Below the pieces are notes generated by a model, which saw only the letters and a list, made by a program, of their open reading frames with translations, ran no database searches and was not told the DNA's origin. DNA of 64,000 bases from Faucicola mancuniensis (GTDB taxonomy: Bacteria > Pseudomonadota > Gammaproteobacteria > Pseudomonadales > Moraxellaceae). Positions 45,727 to 53,165 of the stretch are shown here, piece after piece. The stretch is from NCBI RefSeq assembly GCF_046523945.1, contig NZ_CP171363.1:2232001-2296000 (forward strand), written 5' to 3'. The position numbers and the translations under genes were made by a program. Position 1 is the first letter of the stretch. Each line of letters opens with the position of its first letter.

Positions 45727-45753
45727 AGAACCTGTTTACAATTAATTATCAAA

Positions 45754-46569
45754 TTAATTTGGTACTTGTTGTGGCTCACGGTTAAACCATTTAACATACA
45801 TTTGTTTGTAAGAACCATCTTTTGCAATCGCTGAAATGCCGTTGTTTACTTTATTGATTAACTCAGTATTGCCTTTTTTGGCAACGACAACCATTTCATA
45901 AGTTGAAAAACCTGTACCTTCACCCGAAAAACGGAATTTGATTTGTGGTTGTGATTTTGCATAATGGCGTAAAATATTTTCATGAGCGTACACGCCTTCT
46001 ACTTTATCTTTTACCAAATCAGTAAACGCCAAAAAACTCGTTGGTGCTTGGATCAAGGTTGGAGCATTTTCACCTTTTAATTTAATCAGTTCTGAAGCAT
46101 AGATGGTATCGACTTGAGCACCGATTGTACGAGCTTTCATGTCTTCAAAGGTGTTAATATCGGTTATGTTTTCTTTGGTAATAATGGCATCTTTACCATA
46201 TAGATAGGCGTTTGATAAGGTGAATTTTTCATCACCGCCTGTATTTAAACGTTCAAGCATACCTTTCCAAGGGGTTTGTTCTACTTTGATATTCAGCCCT
46301 TGTGATTTTGCGATAGCGTTAATCACATCAACGTCAAATCCGATAATATTGCCTTTTTCATTTAAGTATTGATAAGGTGCGTAATCTGGGTACATCATGA
46401 CACGATAGACTTTACCTGTTGGTGTTTCAGATGTTGTTTCTGTTGGTGTTTTTTCTACAGATGTTTTTTCATTAGTAGGGGTATTTTCTGTTGAACCTGT
46501 TTGACTTGGTTGTGAACAGCCAACTAGTGCAAACAAACTCATACTCATTGCTAATAAAATAGGTTTCAT
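45754..46569 (-). CDS. Solute-binding lipoprotein, amino-acid ABC type (SBP_bac_3)
   Basis: This 271-residue lipoprotein has signal MKPILLAMSMSLFALVGC and lipobox LVGC. A Thr/Glu/Pro-rich linker follows, then an SBP family 3 fold: YPDYAPYQYLNEKGNIIGFDVDVINAIAK, the VEQTPWKGMLERL segment, and a C-terminal IAKDGSYKQMYVKWF. Such proteins bind polar amino acids or related ligands for ABC import. No permease or ATPase gene is next to it, so its partner is encoded elsewhere. GAGGT precedes the start. Confidence 0.88.
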   Translation of the reverse strand: MKPILLAMSMSLFALVGCSQPSQTGSTENTPTNEKTSVEKTPTETTSETPTGKVYRVMMYPDYAPYQYLNEKGNIIGFDVDVINAIAKSQGLNIKVEQTPWKGMLERLNTGGDEKFTLSNAYLYGKDAIITKENITDINTFEDMKARTIGAQVDTIYASELIKLKGENAPTLIQAPTSFLAFTDLVKDKVEGVYAHENILRHYAKSQPQIKFRFSGEGTGFSTYEMVVVAKKGNTELINKVNNGISAIAKDGSYKQMYVKWFNREPQQVPN

Positions 46570-46732
46570 AACAACCTCAAATTTACTTGATTTATTGAAT
46601 AACCTATTTTTGATTTTTGATAAATATTAAAAAATAGGTTGGTGATTTTTTAACACTTAAATAAAACATAGCGATGGTGTTGCCAATAATACTAACATAA
46701 AAACAACAAAATCGCCATATTATTTTTCCTAG

Positions 46733-46963
46733 ACTAGCAACACAACCCATGCTAGACTAGAAAAATTCTTTTGCACTGATATAGATGCTACAAAAACAGC
46801 GATTTTACTTGAATTAAATCGCAACACCTTGGCAAATGATGCGATTTTGCGATTGGTGCACGAATCTCGCCTGCGTTGGTTAAAAACAGCTGGCTTTAGC
46901 GAAATGGATATCTCAGGTTGTGGGTTGATTACTGCTTTTAAAACATTGATTCAGATGGATTAA
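46733..46963 (+). pseudogene. Relic of a hotdog-fold thioesterase-like gene
   Basis: This + strand frame has no start codon near its beginning and ends at TAA 46961. It reads ARLEKFF, then LNRNTLANDAILRLVHESRLRW, LKTAGFSEMDISGCGLI and a short tail. The L-x-NDAILxLVHExRxRxLKxxGFSExDI pattern is that of acyl-CoA thioesterases. Only about 70 codons of an expected 130-150 survive. It overlaps the histidine kinase stop tail-to-tail. Confidence 0.45.
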
Positions 46964-48459
46964 ATGGTTGATAATTGCTTGTTTGCTATGGCATTGTTTA
47001 AGTGTAAACTGACACCAAAACCAACGATTTTTCCATTTTCCATACGATTGCCAAATGTTACCGCCAAACCGTGCAACTCGGCAATGCGTTTGACAATGGA
47101 CAAGCCCAAACCGCTACCCCGCTCGCTTTGCCCAGCAGGGCGGAAAAACCGCTCGGAGAGCCGTGCCAAATTATCATCGCTTACGCCCTTGCCGTTGTCA
47201 ATCACACTAATTTTGTCTTTATCCAAAACAAGGGTAATGGTAGAATTTTGTGGACAATAGCGAATGGCATTGTCTAATAAATTTCTTAACAAAAGTTGTA
47301 AAAGCGTGGCGTTGCCTGTCATTGCTAAAGGATTTTCGTGCAAAATTTCACGTTTTAATTGGCTGTGTTTTTCTCGTGCAAAGCGGTTTGTTTCTTTTAG
47401 CACATTATCCGACACTTCAAGCCAATTTATCGGCATAAGTTCGTTTTTATTTAAGCCTTGATCTGGGGCAAGTTTTGCCAATGTTAAAAGCTGTTCCACC
47501 AAATGATTGGCTCGCTTAATGCCACCACCAATTTGTTGAGCGTGGTAAAATAAACTTTCTTCGGTTTTTTCGTTTAAATTACTTTGCAAAATTTCTTGTT
47601 CCAAAATATCCGCTTGCAGTTTTAATGCGGTTAATGGACTTCTCAGCTCGTGCGATGCGTCTGCGGTAAAACGCTGTTCACGCTCAAGCGTATCGGCAAT
47701 TTTGACAAACAAAGCATTTAGCGATGAGACAAGCGGAGCAATTTCCTTTGGCACATCGGCATTCAGTAGTGGTGTGTCGTCTTGCGGATTGCGGTTAGCA
47801 AGTTGCTTACTCACGCTGTTAAGCGGTTTAAACCCTTGCCGAATCGCCCACATGACAAATAAAATAAAAGCAAAAAGCCCAACAAAACTCGGCAAACTTT
47901 GTGCCAAAATCGCTTGGGTCAAAATTTCACCTCGGCTTTCCAGATTTTGTCCAACAGCAATAATGCGTGCGTTGTTTTTGTCTTGAATATACAACAATCT
48001 CCAATCTTGGCTAAATGGGTTAAGATATTGTCTTTTGGCGTTGTCATCGTCCAAAAATCCGTGTTGATTTGGCAAAAAAACAAAATTTTGTCCATTTTCG
48101 TCCGCCATTAGTAGCTTACCTGTGTTATCCCAAATGGCAAAACCGATATAATCATCATCGGCTTCGCCAAAATCATCGGATAACAATTCATCTACTTGAT
48201 AAATAGTAGGCTTATCGTCATCTTCATCATCATGATGGTCTGACTTGACATCTGATTTGACAATTGGCGGATAATTGTTTTTATCAGCGGATGTGCTGAG
48301 TAGATAGCGTGTGAGCTGGACGATTTGGGTATCGTTGATTCCGTTGAGTTCGTGCCATAGCTTGATGTTAATGGTGGCGGTGCTGACGAGCCATAGTAGG
48401 GGCAAGCCGATGAGTAGGGATTTTAAGAGTTTTGATTGAATGCTTGTATTGTTTTTCAT
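46960..48459 (-). CDS. Sensor histidine kinase, QseC/PmrB type
   Basis: About 499 residues. A first transmembrane segment lies near residues 15-35 and a second near 185-210. Between them is a periplasmic domain with a dense acidic/His cluster (KSDHHDDEDDDKP) and DELLSDDFGEADDDY, which could bind metal ions. The kinase core has H-box DASHELRSPLTALKL, the N-box LLDNAIRYCP, and G-boxes VIDNGKGV and GSGLGLSIVKR. The ATG at 48459 lies 8 bp after the response-regulator stop; the TTG at 48471 is less likely. The cognate regulator is the gene before it. Confidence 0.9.
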   Translation of the reverse strand: MKNNTSIQSKLLKSLLIGLPLLWLVSTATINIKLWHELNGINDTQIVQLTRYLLSTSADKNNYPPIVKSDVKSDHHDDEDDDKPTIYQVDELLSDDFGEADDDYIGFAIWDNTGKLLMADENGQNFVFLPNQHGFLDDDNAKRQYLNPFSQDWRLLYIQDKNNARIIAVGQNLESRGEILTQAILAQSLPSFVGLFAFILFVMWAIRQGFKPLNSVSKQLANRNPQDDTPLLNADVPKEIAPLVSSLNALFVKIADTLEREQRFTADASHELRSPLTALKLQADILEQEILQSNLNEKTEESLFYHAQQIGGGIKRANHLVEQLLTLAKLAPDQGLNKNELMPINWLEVSDNVLKETNRFAREKHSQLKREILHENPLAMTGNATLLQLLLRNLLDNAIRYCPQNSTITLVLDKDKISVIDNGKGVSDDNLARLSERFFRPAGQSERGSGLGLSIVKRIAELHGLAVTFGNRMENGKIVGFGVSLHLNNAIANKQLSTI

Positions 48460-48467
48460 AAATAAAA

Positions 48468-49133
48468 TCAAATATTTGGATTTAGATAATACCCAATCCC
48501 ACGTTTGGTTAAAATAAACTCATTGCCCAATTTTTTTCGCAAATGATGAATATGCACTTCAATGGCATTACTTTCAATATCTTGTTGCCAACCGTACACT
48601 TTGTCTTCTAGGCTCGCACGGCTATGCACTTGTTTTTGGTGGGTGAGCATTTGCTCAAGGACGGCAATTTCTTTGACCGTCAAATCCACCAATTGCCCTT
48701 TAAAAAACACCTGTTGCGACTCGCTATTAAAGCTCACATCGCCATAACTAATCAGACTTTGACTACGCCCTTGACTACGGCGGATTAAGGCTTGTAGCCG
48801 TGCCACCACTTCATCTAGGGCAAATGGTTTTACCAAATAATCGTCCGCCCCTGCATTTAAGCCTGCCACACGATTGGCAATCGCATCTCGTGCGGTAATA
48901 ATCAGCACAGGCGTGTCAATACCACGTTTTCGCCAATTTGCCAAAACGCTCATGCCATCGCCTTTTGGCAAGGTTAAATCTAGCAAAACCGCATCAAACA
49001 CGCCTTCGTCAATCGCCATTTCGCCAAGTTTGGCATCGCTAAACCAATCCACCATAAAATGATGTGAGCTTAAGCCTTTGATGATACCGTCTGCGATGTT
49101 TTGGTCGTCTTCTATGAGTAAAATGCGGGTCAT
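48468..49133 (-). CDS. OmpR-family response regulator, QseB/PmrA type
   Basis: The 221 residues comprise a receiver domain with acidic pocket EDD (9-11), phosphoacceptor Asp52 (VLLDLTLPKGDG) and Lys in YLVKPF, then an OmpR/PhoB winged helix (LTVKEIAVLEQML ... VEVHIHHLRKKLG-type end ESNAIEVHIHHLRKKLG). It closely resembles QseB/PmrA. It forms an operon with the sensor downstream. A PmrA-type box occurs before the VIT gene at 52229, a possible target. Confidence 0.92.
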   Translation of the reverse strand: MTRILLIEDDQNIADGIIKGLSSHHFMVDWFSDAKLGEMAIDEGVFDAVLLDLTLPKGDGMSVLANWRKRGIDTPVLIITARDAIANRVAGLNAGADDYLVKPFALDEVVARLQALIRRSQGRSQSLISYGDVSFNSESQQVFFKGQLVDLTVKEIAVLEQMLTHQKQVHSRASLEDKVYGWQQDIESNAIEVHIHHLRKKLGNEFILTKRGIGYYLNPNI

Positions 49134-49153
49134 GGGTTTGCCTTATATTTAAT

Positions 49154-49195
49154 AAAAACCGTTCGTGGTGAGCTTGTCGAACCATAACGGTTTTT
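49154..49195. repeat. Palindromic repeat with GTTCGTGGTGAGCTTGTC core
   Basis: AAAAACCGTT and AACGGTTTTT enclose GTTCGTGGTGAGCTTGTCGA plus ACCATAA. The core is a dispersed repeat I know from many bacterial genomes. Its T-run allows it to act as a terminator upstream of the response regulator. Confidence 0.6.
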
Positions 49196-49210
49196 CAATG
49201 TCATCAATCA

Positions 49211-49347
49211 TTATTCAACCGTCTTTTTCCCTGTAATCATTGATTTAACAAGGTTTTGCCGTTGCAATTTTCCCATTATAATAGCAGAAATCACATGAAT
49301 TGGCACGAGTAAATACAAACTATTTGCCAAAATCTCATGCGCTTCTT
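49211..49347 (-). pseudogene. Relic of a cytochrome b561 C-terminus
   Basis: On the - strand the frame reads EEAHEILANSLYLLVPIHVISAIIM, followed by GKLQRQNLVKSMITGKK and a stop. The HEI...N...HV pattern is the last transmembrane, haem-binding region of bacterial cytochrome b561. Two in-frame stops precede it, so the rest is lost. Confidence 0.55.
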
Positions 49348-49375
49348 CTCATCAAACAAAGCGTTGAATATCAAA

Positions 49376-50059
49376 TTAATGTGTGGTTGATGCAGGCGTG
49401 GGCGTGGGAGCAGAAGATGGCTGAGCGACCGTGTTAAAAAGCTCGGCACTGACTTGGCATTTTCGTAATTGGGCGGTTTCAATCGGTAAAAATGCGTCAT
49501 GCAGAGCAGTGTTTGCCATGTTTTGGATTTTTTGTCCGACTGGCGTTTGCAAAAAAGCCCCAATTTGCAAACTTTCATCATCGCTAAATTCTACTTTTGT
49601 TGGTTCTTTTGTGGATTGGTGCAACATATCAGATTGTGCTTGGTTAAAGTGGATTAATTTTTGTCCAATCGGTAGTTGATAAAATTCGTTGGCTTCTGTC
49701 ATTTCGTCTTTTGTTAAATGTTGGTTTAACAAAGTGTGGGCGATGATAATGCTTTGTGTTTCGTCAAATTTTACCAAACAGGCTTTTTGTTCATCATTGA
49801 GTTGTTGATGATTTTTGATTGCCAATAAAAAGCCATTGTTTAAGGTCATGGCGACAAGTTTGGTTAATGGTGTGTTTTTGTCCACGGCGTTGGCTGTATT
49901 GCTCGCATTGGCAGGCGTGGCTGTGCTTGCGGTGGTGCTACTTTGTGCGGTTGGGGTGTCTGTTTTGTCATTGTTTTTGGCAGGTTGGCAAGCGGTCAAA
50001 GCGGTGGCTAGGCTTAACATCAGCGAAACATAAAGGTTTTTTTGTAAGATTTTCTTCAT
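49376..50059 (-). CDS. Predicted lipoprotein, DUF2059-like
   Basis: This 227-residue lipoprotein has signal MKKILQKNLYVSLMLSLATALTAC. An Ala/Thr/Ser-rich linker covers about 25-60, followed by a helical domain. Repeated EFYQLPIGQKLI and FLQTPVGQKI motifs resemble DUF2059-type helical domains. The tail is a Pro/Thr/Ser-rich low-complexity segment. The first 13 codons of the longer frame from 50098 are unlikely to be used. Function unknown. Confidence 0.7.
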   Translation of the reverse strand: MKKILQKNLYVSLMLSLATALTACQPAKNNDKTDTPTAQSSTTASTATPANASNTANAVDKNTPLTKLVAMTLNNGFLLAIKNHQQLNDEQKACLVKFDETQSIIIAHTLLNQHLTKDEMTEANEFYQLPIGQKLIHFNQAQSDMLHQSTKEPTKVEFSDDESLQIGAFLQTPVGQKIQNMANTALHDAFLPIETAQLRKCQVSAELFNTVAQPSSAPTPTPASTTH

Positions 50060-50131
50060 AAACTTTCCAATATAGATAATAATGTGTTCAATGTACAAAA
50101 AATTAACAAAGATTGCAACGATTTTGATAGA

Positions 50132-50407
50132 TTATTGTTCATTTGTCGTTGGTAAAGTGCGTATAATGGTATGCACCCAATCTGGCAAATCGGCATTGAT
50201 ATGATACCAAATCCAAGTGCCTTTGCGTTCGCTGCTCAATAAATCAATACTTTTTAAATGGTTTAAATGCCGTGAAATAGTCGGTTGCGGTTGATTTAAA
50301 TGATTGACGATATCGCATACACAGGTTGCACCGTTTTGTTGTAAAAACTGTACAATGCTTAATCGTGTGGGGTCGCTTAAGGCTTTCATTAAACTTGTTA
50401 CTTTCAT
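50132..50407 (-). CDS. arsR: ArsR-family arsenic-responsive repressor
   Basis: A 91-residue winged-helix repressor (MKALSDPTRLSIVQFLQQNG ... QPTISRHLNHLKSIDLL). The As(III)-binding CVC motif (Cys29, Cys31, in TCVCDIV) is intact. Arsenite binding releases it from DNA. It is divergent from arsB across about 100 bp. Confidence 0.92.
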   Translation of the reverse strand: MKVTSLMKALSDPTRLSIVQFLQQNGATCVCDIVNHLNQPQPTISRHLNHLKSIDLLSSERKGTWIWYHINADLPDWVHTIIRTLPTTNEQ

Positions 50408-50413
50408 ATATTT

Positions 50414-50430
50414 ACATATCCGAATATATT
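50414..50430. promoter_or_regulatory. Possible ArsR operator
   Basis: ACATATCCGAATATATT in the arsR-arsB intergenic region, with ATAT half-sites around CCGA, resembles ArsR/SmtB binding sites. It lies right at the arsR start and could control both genes. Confidence 0.4.
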
Positions 50431-50509
50431 AATTATAATAATGGGTATCATAACATTAAATTTAAGTTATACCAAACCCAAAATATATAAATTCATTTAA
50501 GGATTTTTG

Positions 50510-51802
50510 ATGATATTGGCAAGTTGTATTTTTATTTTGACATTGATTTTTGTCATTTGGCAACCCAAAGGTTTGGGTATCGGCATTTCGGCGAGCGTTG
50601 GAGCGTTGGTTGCTTTGGCGTTTGGTGTGATTAGTGTGCAGGATATTCCTGTGGTGTGGGGCATTGTGTGGAATGCGACTTTTGCTTTTATCGCCATTAT
50701 TATTATCAGTTTGTTGCTTGATGAAGCGGGTTTTTTTAAATGGATTGCCTTGCACGTGGCACGTTTAGCAGATGGTAATGGTAAAAAATTATTTGCTTTT
50801 ATCATACTACTTGGTGCGGTGGTGTCGGCTTTTTTTGCCAATGATGGTACGGCATTGATTTTAACCCCGATTGTGATTGCGATTTTGACGGCATTGCGTT
50901 TTAATCCTGCAACAACACTTGCGTTTATCATGGCGGCGGGCTTTATCGCTGATACGGCAAGTATTCCGTTAGTGGTGTCAAATCTTGTGAATATTGTGTC
51001 GGCGGATTTTTTTGATGTGCCGTTTGACCGTTATGCATTGGTGATGACCCCTGTCAATGTCGTGTCGGTGCTGTCATCGCTTGTGGTTTTGTATCTGTTT
51101 TATCAAAAAGACATTCCAAAAATTTATGAGTTTGGCTTGGTGGATACGCCAAATTCGGCGATTATGGATAAGGCGACTTTTATCACAGGTTGGTGGGTAC
51201 TTGGGGCGTTATTGGTTGGTTTTTTTGTGGTTGAACCGTTTGGCGTGCCGATTAGCGTGATTGCAGGGTTTGGGGCGTTGGTGTTGTTAATCGTGGCAAG
51301 TTTTAACAAAAAAATCGCCATTAAGCCTGTGTTCAAAAATGCCCCTTGGCAAATTGTGATTTTTTCGCTAGGTATGTATTTGGTGGTGTATGGGCTAAAA
51401 AATGCAGGCTTGACCGATTATTTGTCGGCTATTTTGCATGAATTATCCAAACAAAATCTCGTGGTGGCAACGGTTGGCACAGGGTTTTTATCCGCTGTTT
51501 TGTCGTCTATCATGAACAATATGCCAACGACATTGATACAAGCACTGGCGATTGATGGGGCGAATGTGGCAAATCCGATAACCAAAGAAGCGATGGTGTT
51601 TGCCAATGTGATTGGCTGTGATTTGGGTCCAAAATTAACGCCGATTGGCTCACTTGCAACCTTGCTGTGGCTGCATGTGCTGGCGAGCAAAAACATTACG
51701 GTGAGTTGGTGCTATTATTTTAAAGTGGGCGTGGTTTTAATCTTGCCTGTGCTGTTTGCCACGCTTGTGGCGTTGGCGGTGTGGTTACAAATTTTGGCAT
51801 AA
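50510..51802 (+). CDS. arsB: Arsenite efflux pump ArsB
   Basis: An inner-membrane As(III)/H+ antiporter of 430 residues with about 12 transmembrane segments. It is very close to E. coli ArsB in the segments FVIWQPKGLGIGISASVGAL, SLLLDEAGFFKW, FFANDGTALILTP and MAAGFIADTASIPLVVSNLVN. AAGGA lies 6 bases before the ATG at 50510; the TTG at 50507 is less likely. It retains function in appearance, although the following arsC is broken. Confidence 0.95.
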   Translation: MILASCIFILTLIFVIWQPKGLGIGISASVGALVALAFGVISVQDIPVVWGIVWNATFAFIAIIIISLLLDEAGFFKWIALHVARLADGNGKKLFAFIILLGAVVSAFFANDGTALILTPIVIAILTALRFNPATTLAFIMAAGFIADTASIPLVVSNLVNIVSADFFDVPFDRYALVMTPVNVVSVLSSLVVLYLFYQKDIPKIYEFGLVDTPNSAIMDKATFITGWWVLGALLVGFFVVEPFGVPISVIAGFGALVLLIVASFNKKIAIKPVFKNAPWQIVIFSLGMYLVVYGLKNAGLTDYLSAILHELSKQNLVVATVGTGFLSAVLSSIMNNMPTTLIQALAIDGANVANPITKEAMVFANVIGCDLGPKLTPIGSLATLLWLHVLASKNITVSWCYYFKVGVVLILPVLFATLVALAVWLQILA

Positions 51803-51831
51803 ATTTTAATAACTTTTGAAAAGAAAATACA

Positions 51832-51945
51832 ATGCAAAACATCACCATTTATCATAACCCAAACTGTGGCACATCACGCAATACATTATCAGACTTGGTT
51901 TTGCTTGTGATAATGGGCATTAATGAAATAGGGAATATACCATAA
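51832..51945 (+). pseudogene. Truncated arsenate reductase arsC
   Basis: The frame begins MQNITIYHNPNCGTSRNTL, the exact N-terminal pattern of glutaredoxin-dependent ArsC with its catalytic Cys12. It then loses similarity and stops after 37 codons instead of about 140. Arsenate could not be reduced by this product. Confidence 0.8.
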
Positions 51946-52228
51946 GAGTTTTAAAAAAATAATTATGATAAAATCAATCACTTATATTTATTATTTAACA
52001 TAATATATATTATGCGAAATATATATAAATCAACATTATTTAAACAAATTGATTAATTTATTTAAATAATATTTTGATATTTCTTTGCAATATTTTTTAT
52101 CAAACTTATGTGAATATTTTTAACGACCAAAAAAATTTTTTCTTTAAACTTTTTCTTTATCAGTTATTTTTTAAACCCACTTAATTTTATATATAAAACG
52201 AATTTATAGAATCTGACAAGTCAGAAAA
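51946..52228. other. AT-rich intergenic region, no gene seen
   Basis: The sequence between the arsC relic and the VIT promoter is very AT-rich with short stop-dense frames. It contains the small palindrome CTGAC-AA-GTCAG (52213-52224) just before the regulatory box. It probably marks a deletion that removed arsC. Confidence 0.5.
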
Positions 52229-52262
52229 CTTAAGTTTATCTTAAGTCAATTTTTTGTATAAT
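52229..52262 (+). promoter_or_regulatory. PmrA-box-like direct repeat and promoter
   Basis: CTTAAG (52229-52234), TTTAT and CTTAAG (52240-52245) form a direct repeat with 5-bp spacer, matching the PmrA/BasR box pattern YTTAAK-N5-YTTAAK. TATAAT (52257-52262) follows 11 bp downstream, so the second half-site covers the -35 position, as in activated OmpR-family promoters. Confidence 0.65.
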
Positions 52263-52291
52263 AGCTTTAATCATTTTGACTGGAAAAAACC

Positions 52292-52990
52292 ATGTACTCA
52301 ATCCACCACGAACCACACTTTAGTAACCGCAACAACTGGCTTAGAGCCACCGTGCTTGGGGCAAATGACGGACTAATTTCTACATCCAGCCTGCTCATGG
52401 GTATCGCCACCGCCAACGCCAGTACACAAACCCTTGTTTTGACAGGTGTTGCGTCCTTGATTGCAGGGGCGATAAGTATGGCGGCGGGCGAATATGTGTC
52501 GGTGTCATCACAGTCGGACACCGAAAAAGCCGACCTTGACAAAGAAGCCTTTGAGCTAGAACACAATGCCGAGCGAGAGCTGACCGAGCTTACGATGATT
52601 TATAAAAATCGTGGCTTGGACGATGAACTTGCCGAAAAAGTCGCCATTGCCCTCACCAATCACAATGCCCTAGAGGCTCACGCACGAGATGAAATTGGGC
52701 TATCGCACACTGTTACGGCAAATCCGCTTGAGGCGAGTTTTGCCTCCGCTGGGTCGTTTGTTTTGGGGGCGTTGTTGCCTGTTTTGTGCGTGTGGCTATT
52801 GCCAAAAGCGTCTTTGGTGGTGGGTTTTTCGGTGGTAACTTTGCTAGGGCTTGGGCTTTTGGGAATGTTATCGGCAAAACTTGGCGGTGCAAAAATCGTC
52901 CCTGCGGTGGTGCGTGTCGTGCTGTGGGGTGTGGTCGCACTCGTGGCGACAGGCTTGATTGGACGGATTTTTGGGGTGGAAGTGGGGTAA
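52292..52990 (+). CDS. VIT1/CCC1-family Fe/Mn transporter
   Basis: A 232-residue membrane protein of the VIT family. The N-terminal signature is NWLRATVLGANDGLISTSSLLMG and GAISMAAGEYVSVSSQSDTE. A cytoplasmic helical metal-binding segment (residues about 80-135, Glu- and His-rich) and three C-terminal membrane helices follow. Family members move Fe(II) or Mn(II) out of the cytosol. The promoter has a PmrA-like box, suggesting control by a two-component system that senses metal. eptA lies downstream in the same direction, 175 bp away. Confidence 0.9.
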   Translation: MYSIHHEPHFSNRNNWLRATVLGANDGLISTSSLLMGIATANASTQTLVLTGVASLIAGAISMAAGEYVSVSSQSDTEKADLDKEAFELEHNAERELTELTMIYKNRGLDDELAEKVAIALTNHNALEAHARDEIGLSHTVTANPLEASFASAGSFVLGALLPVLCVWLLPKASLVVGFSVVTLLGLGLLGMLSAKLGGAKIVPAVVRVVLWGVVALVATGLIGRIFGVEVG

Positions 52991-53026
52991 ATTTTACCTA
53001 AACCATTTTTTAGCAAAACATTGTAA

Positions 53027-53066
53027 AAATATTTGTCAAATACAATTTTGTGTTTGACAAATATTT
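53027..53066. repeat. Inverted repeat upstream of eptA
   Basis: AAATATTTGTCAAA (53027-53040) and TTTGACAAATATTT (53053-53066) are perfect 14-bp arms around a 12-bp loop. There is no T-run typical of a terminator. It may be an operator, or an RNA hairpin between the VIT gene and eptA. Confidence 0.6.
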
Positions 53067-53165
53067 GCAATTTTCATACGATATATCACTTTAAAAAAAT
53101 TATCACAAAAATTTTGATGTACGGCTTTCACAACAAAGCACCAATTTAACCCAAATGGATTTTAA

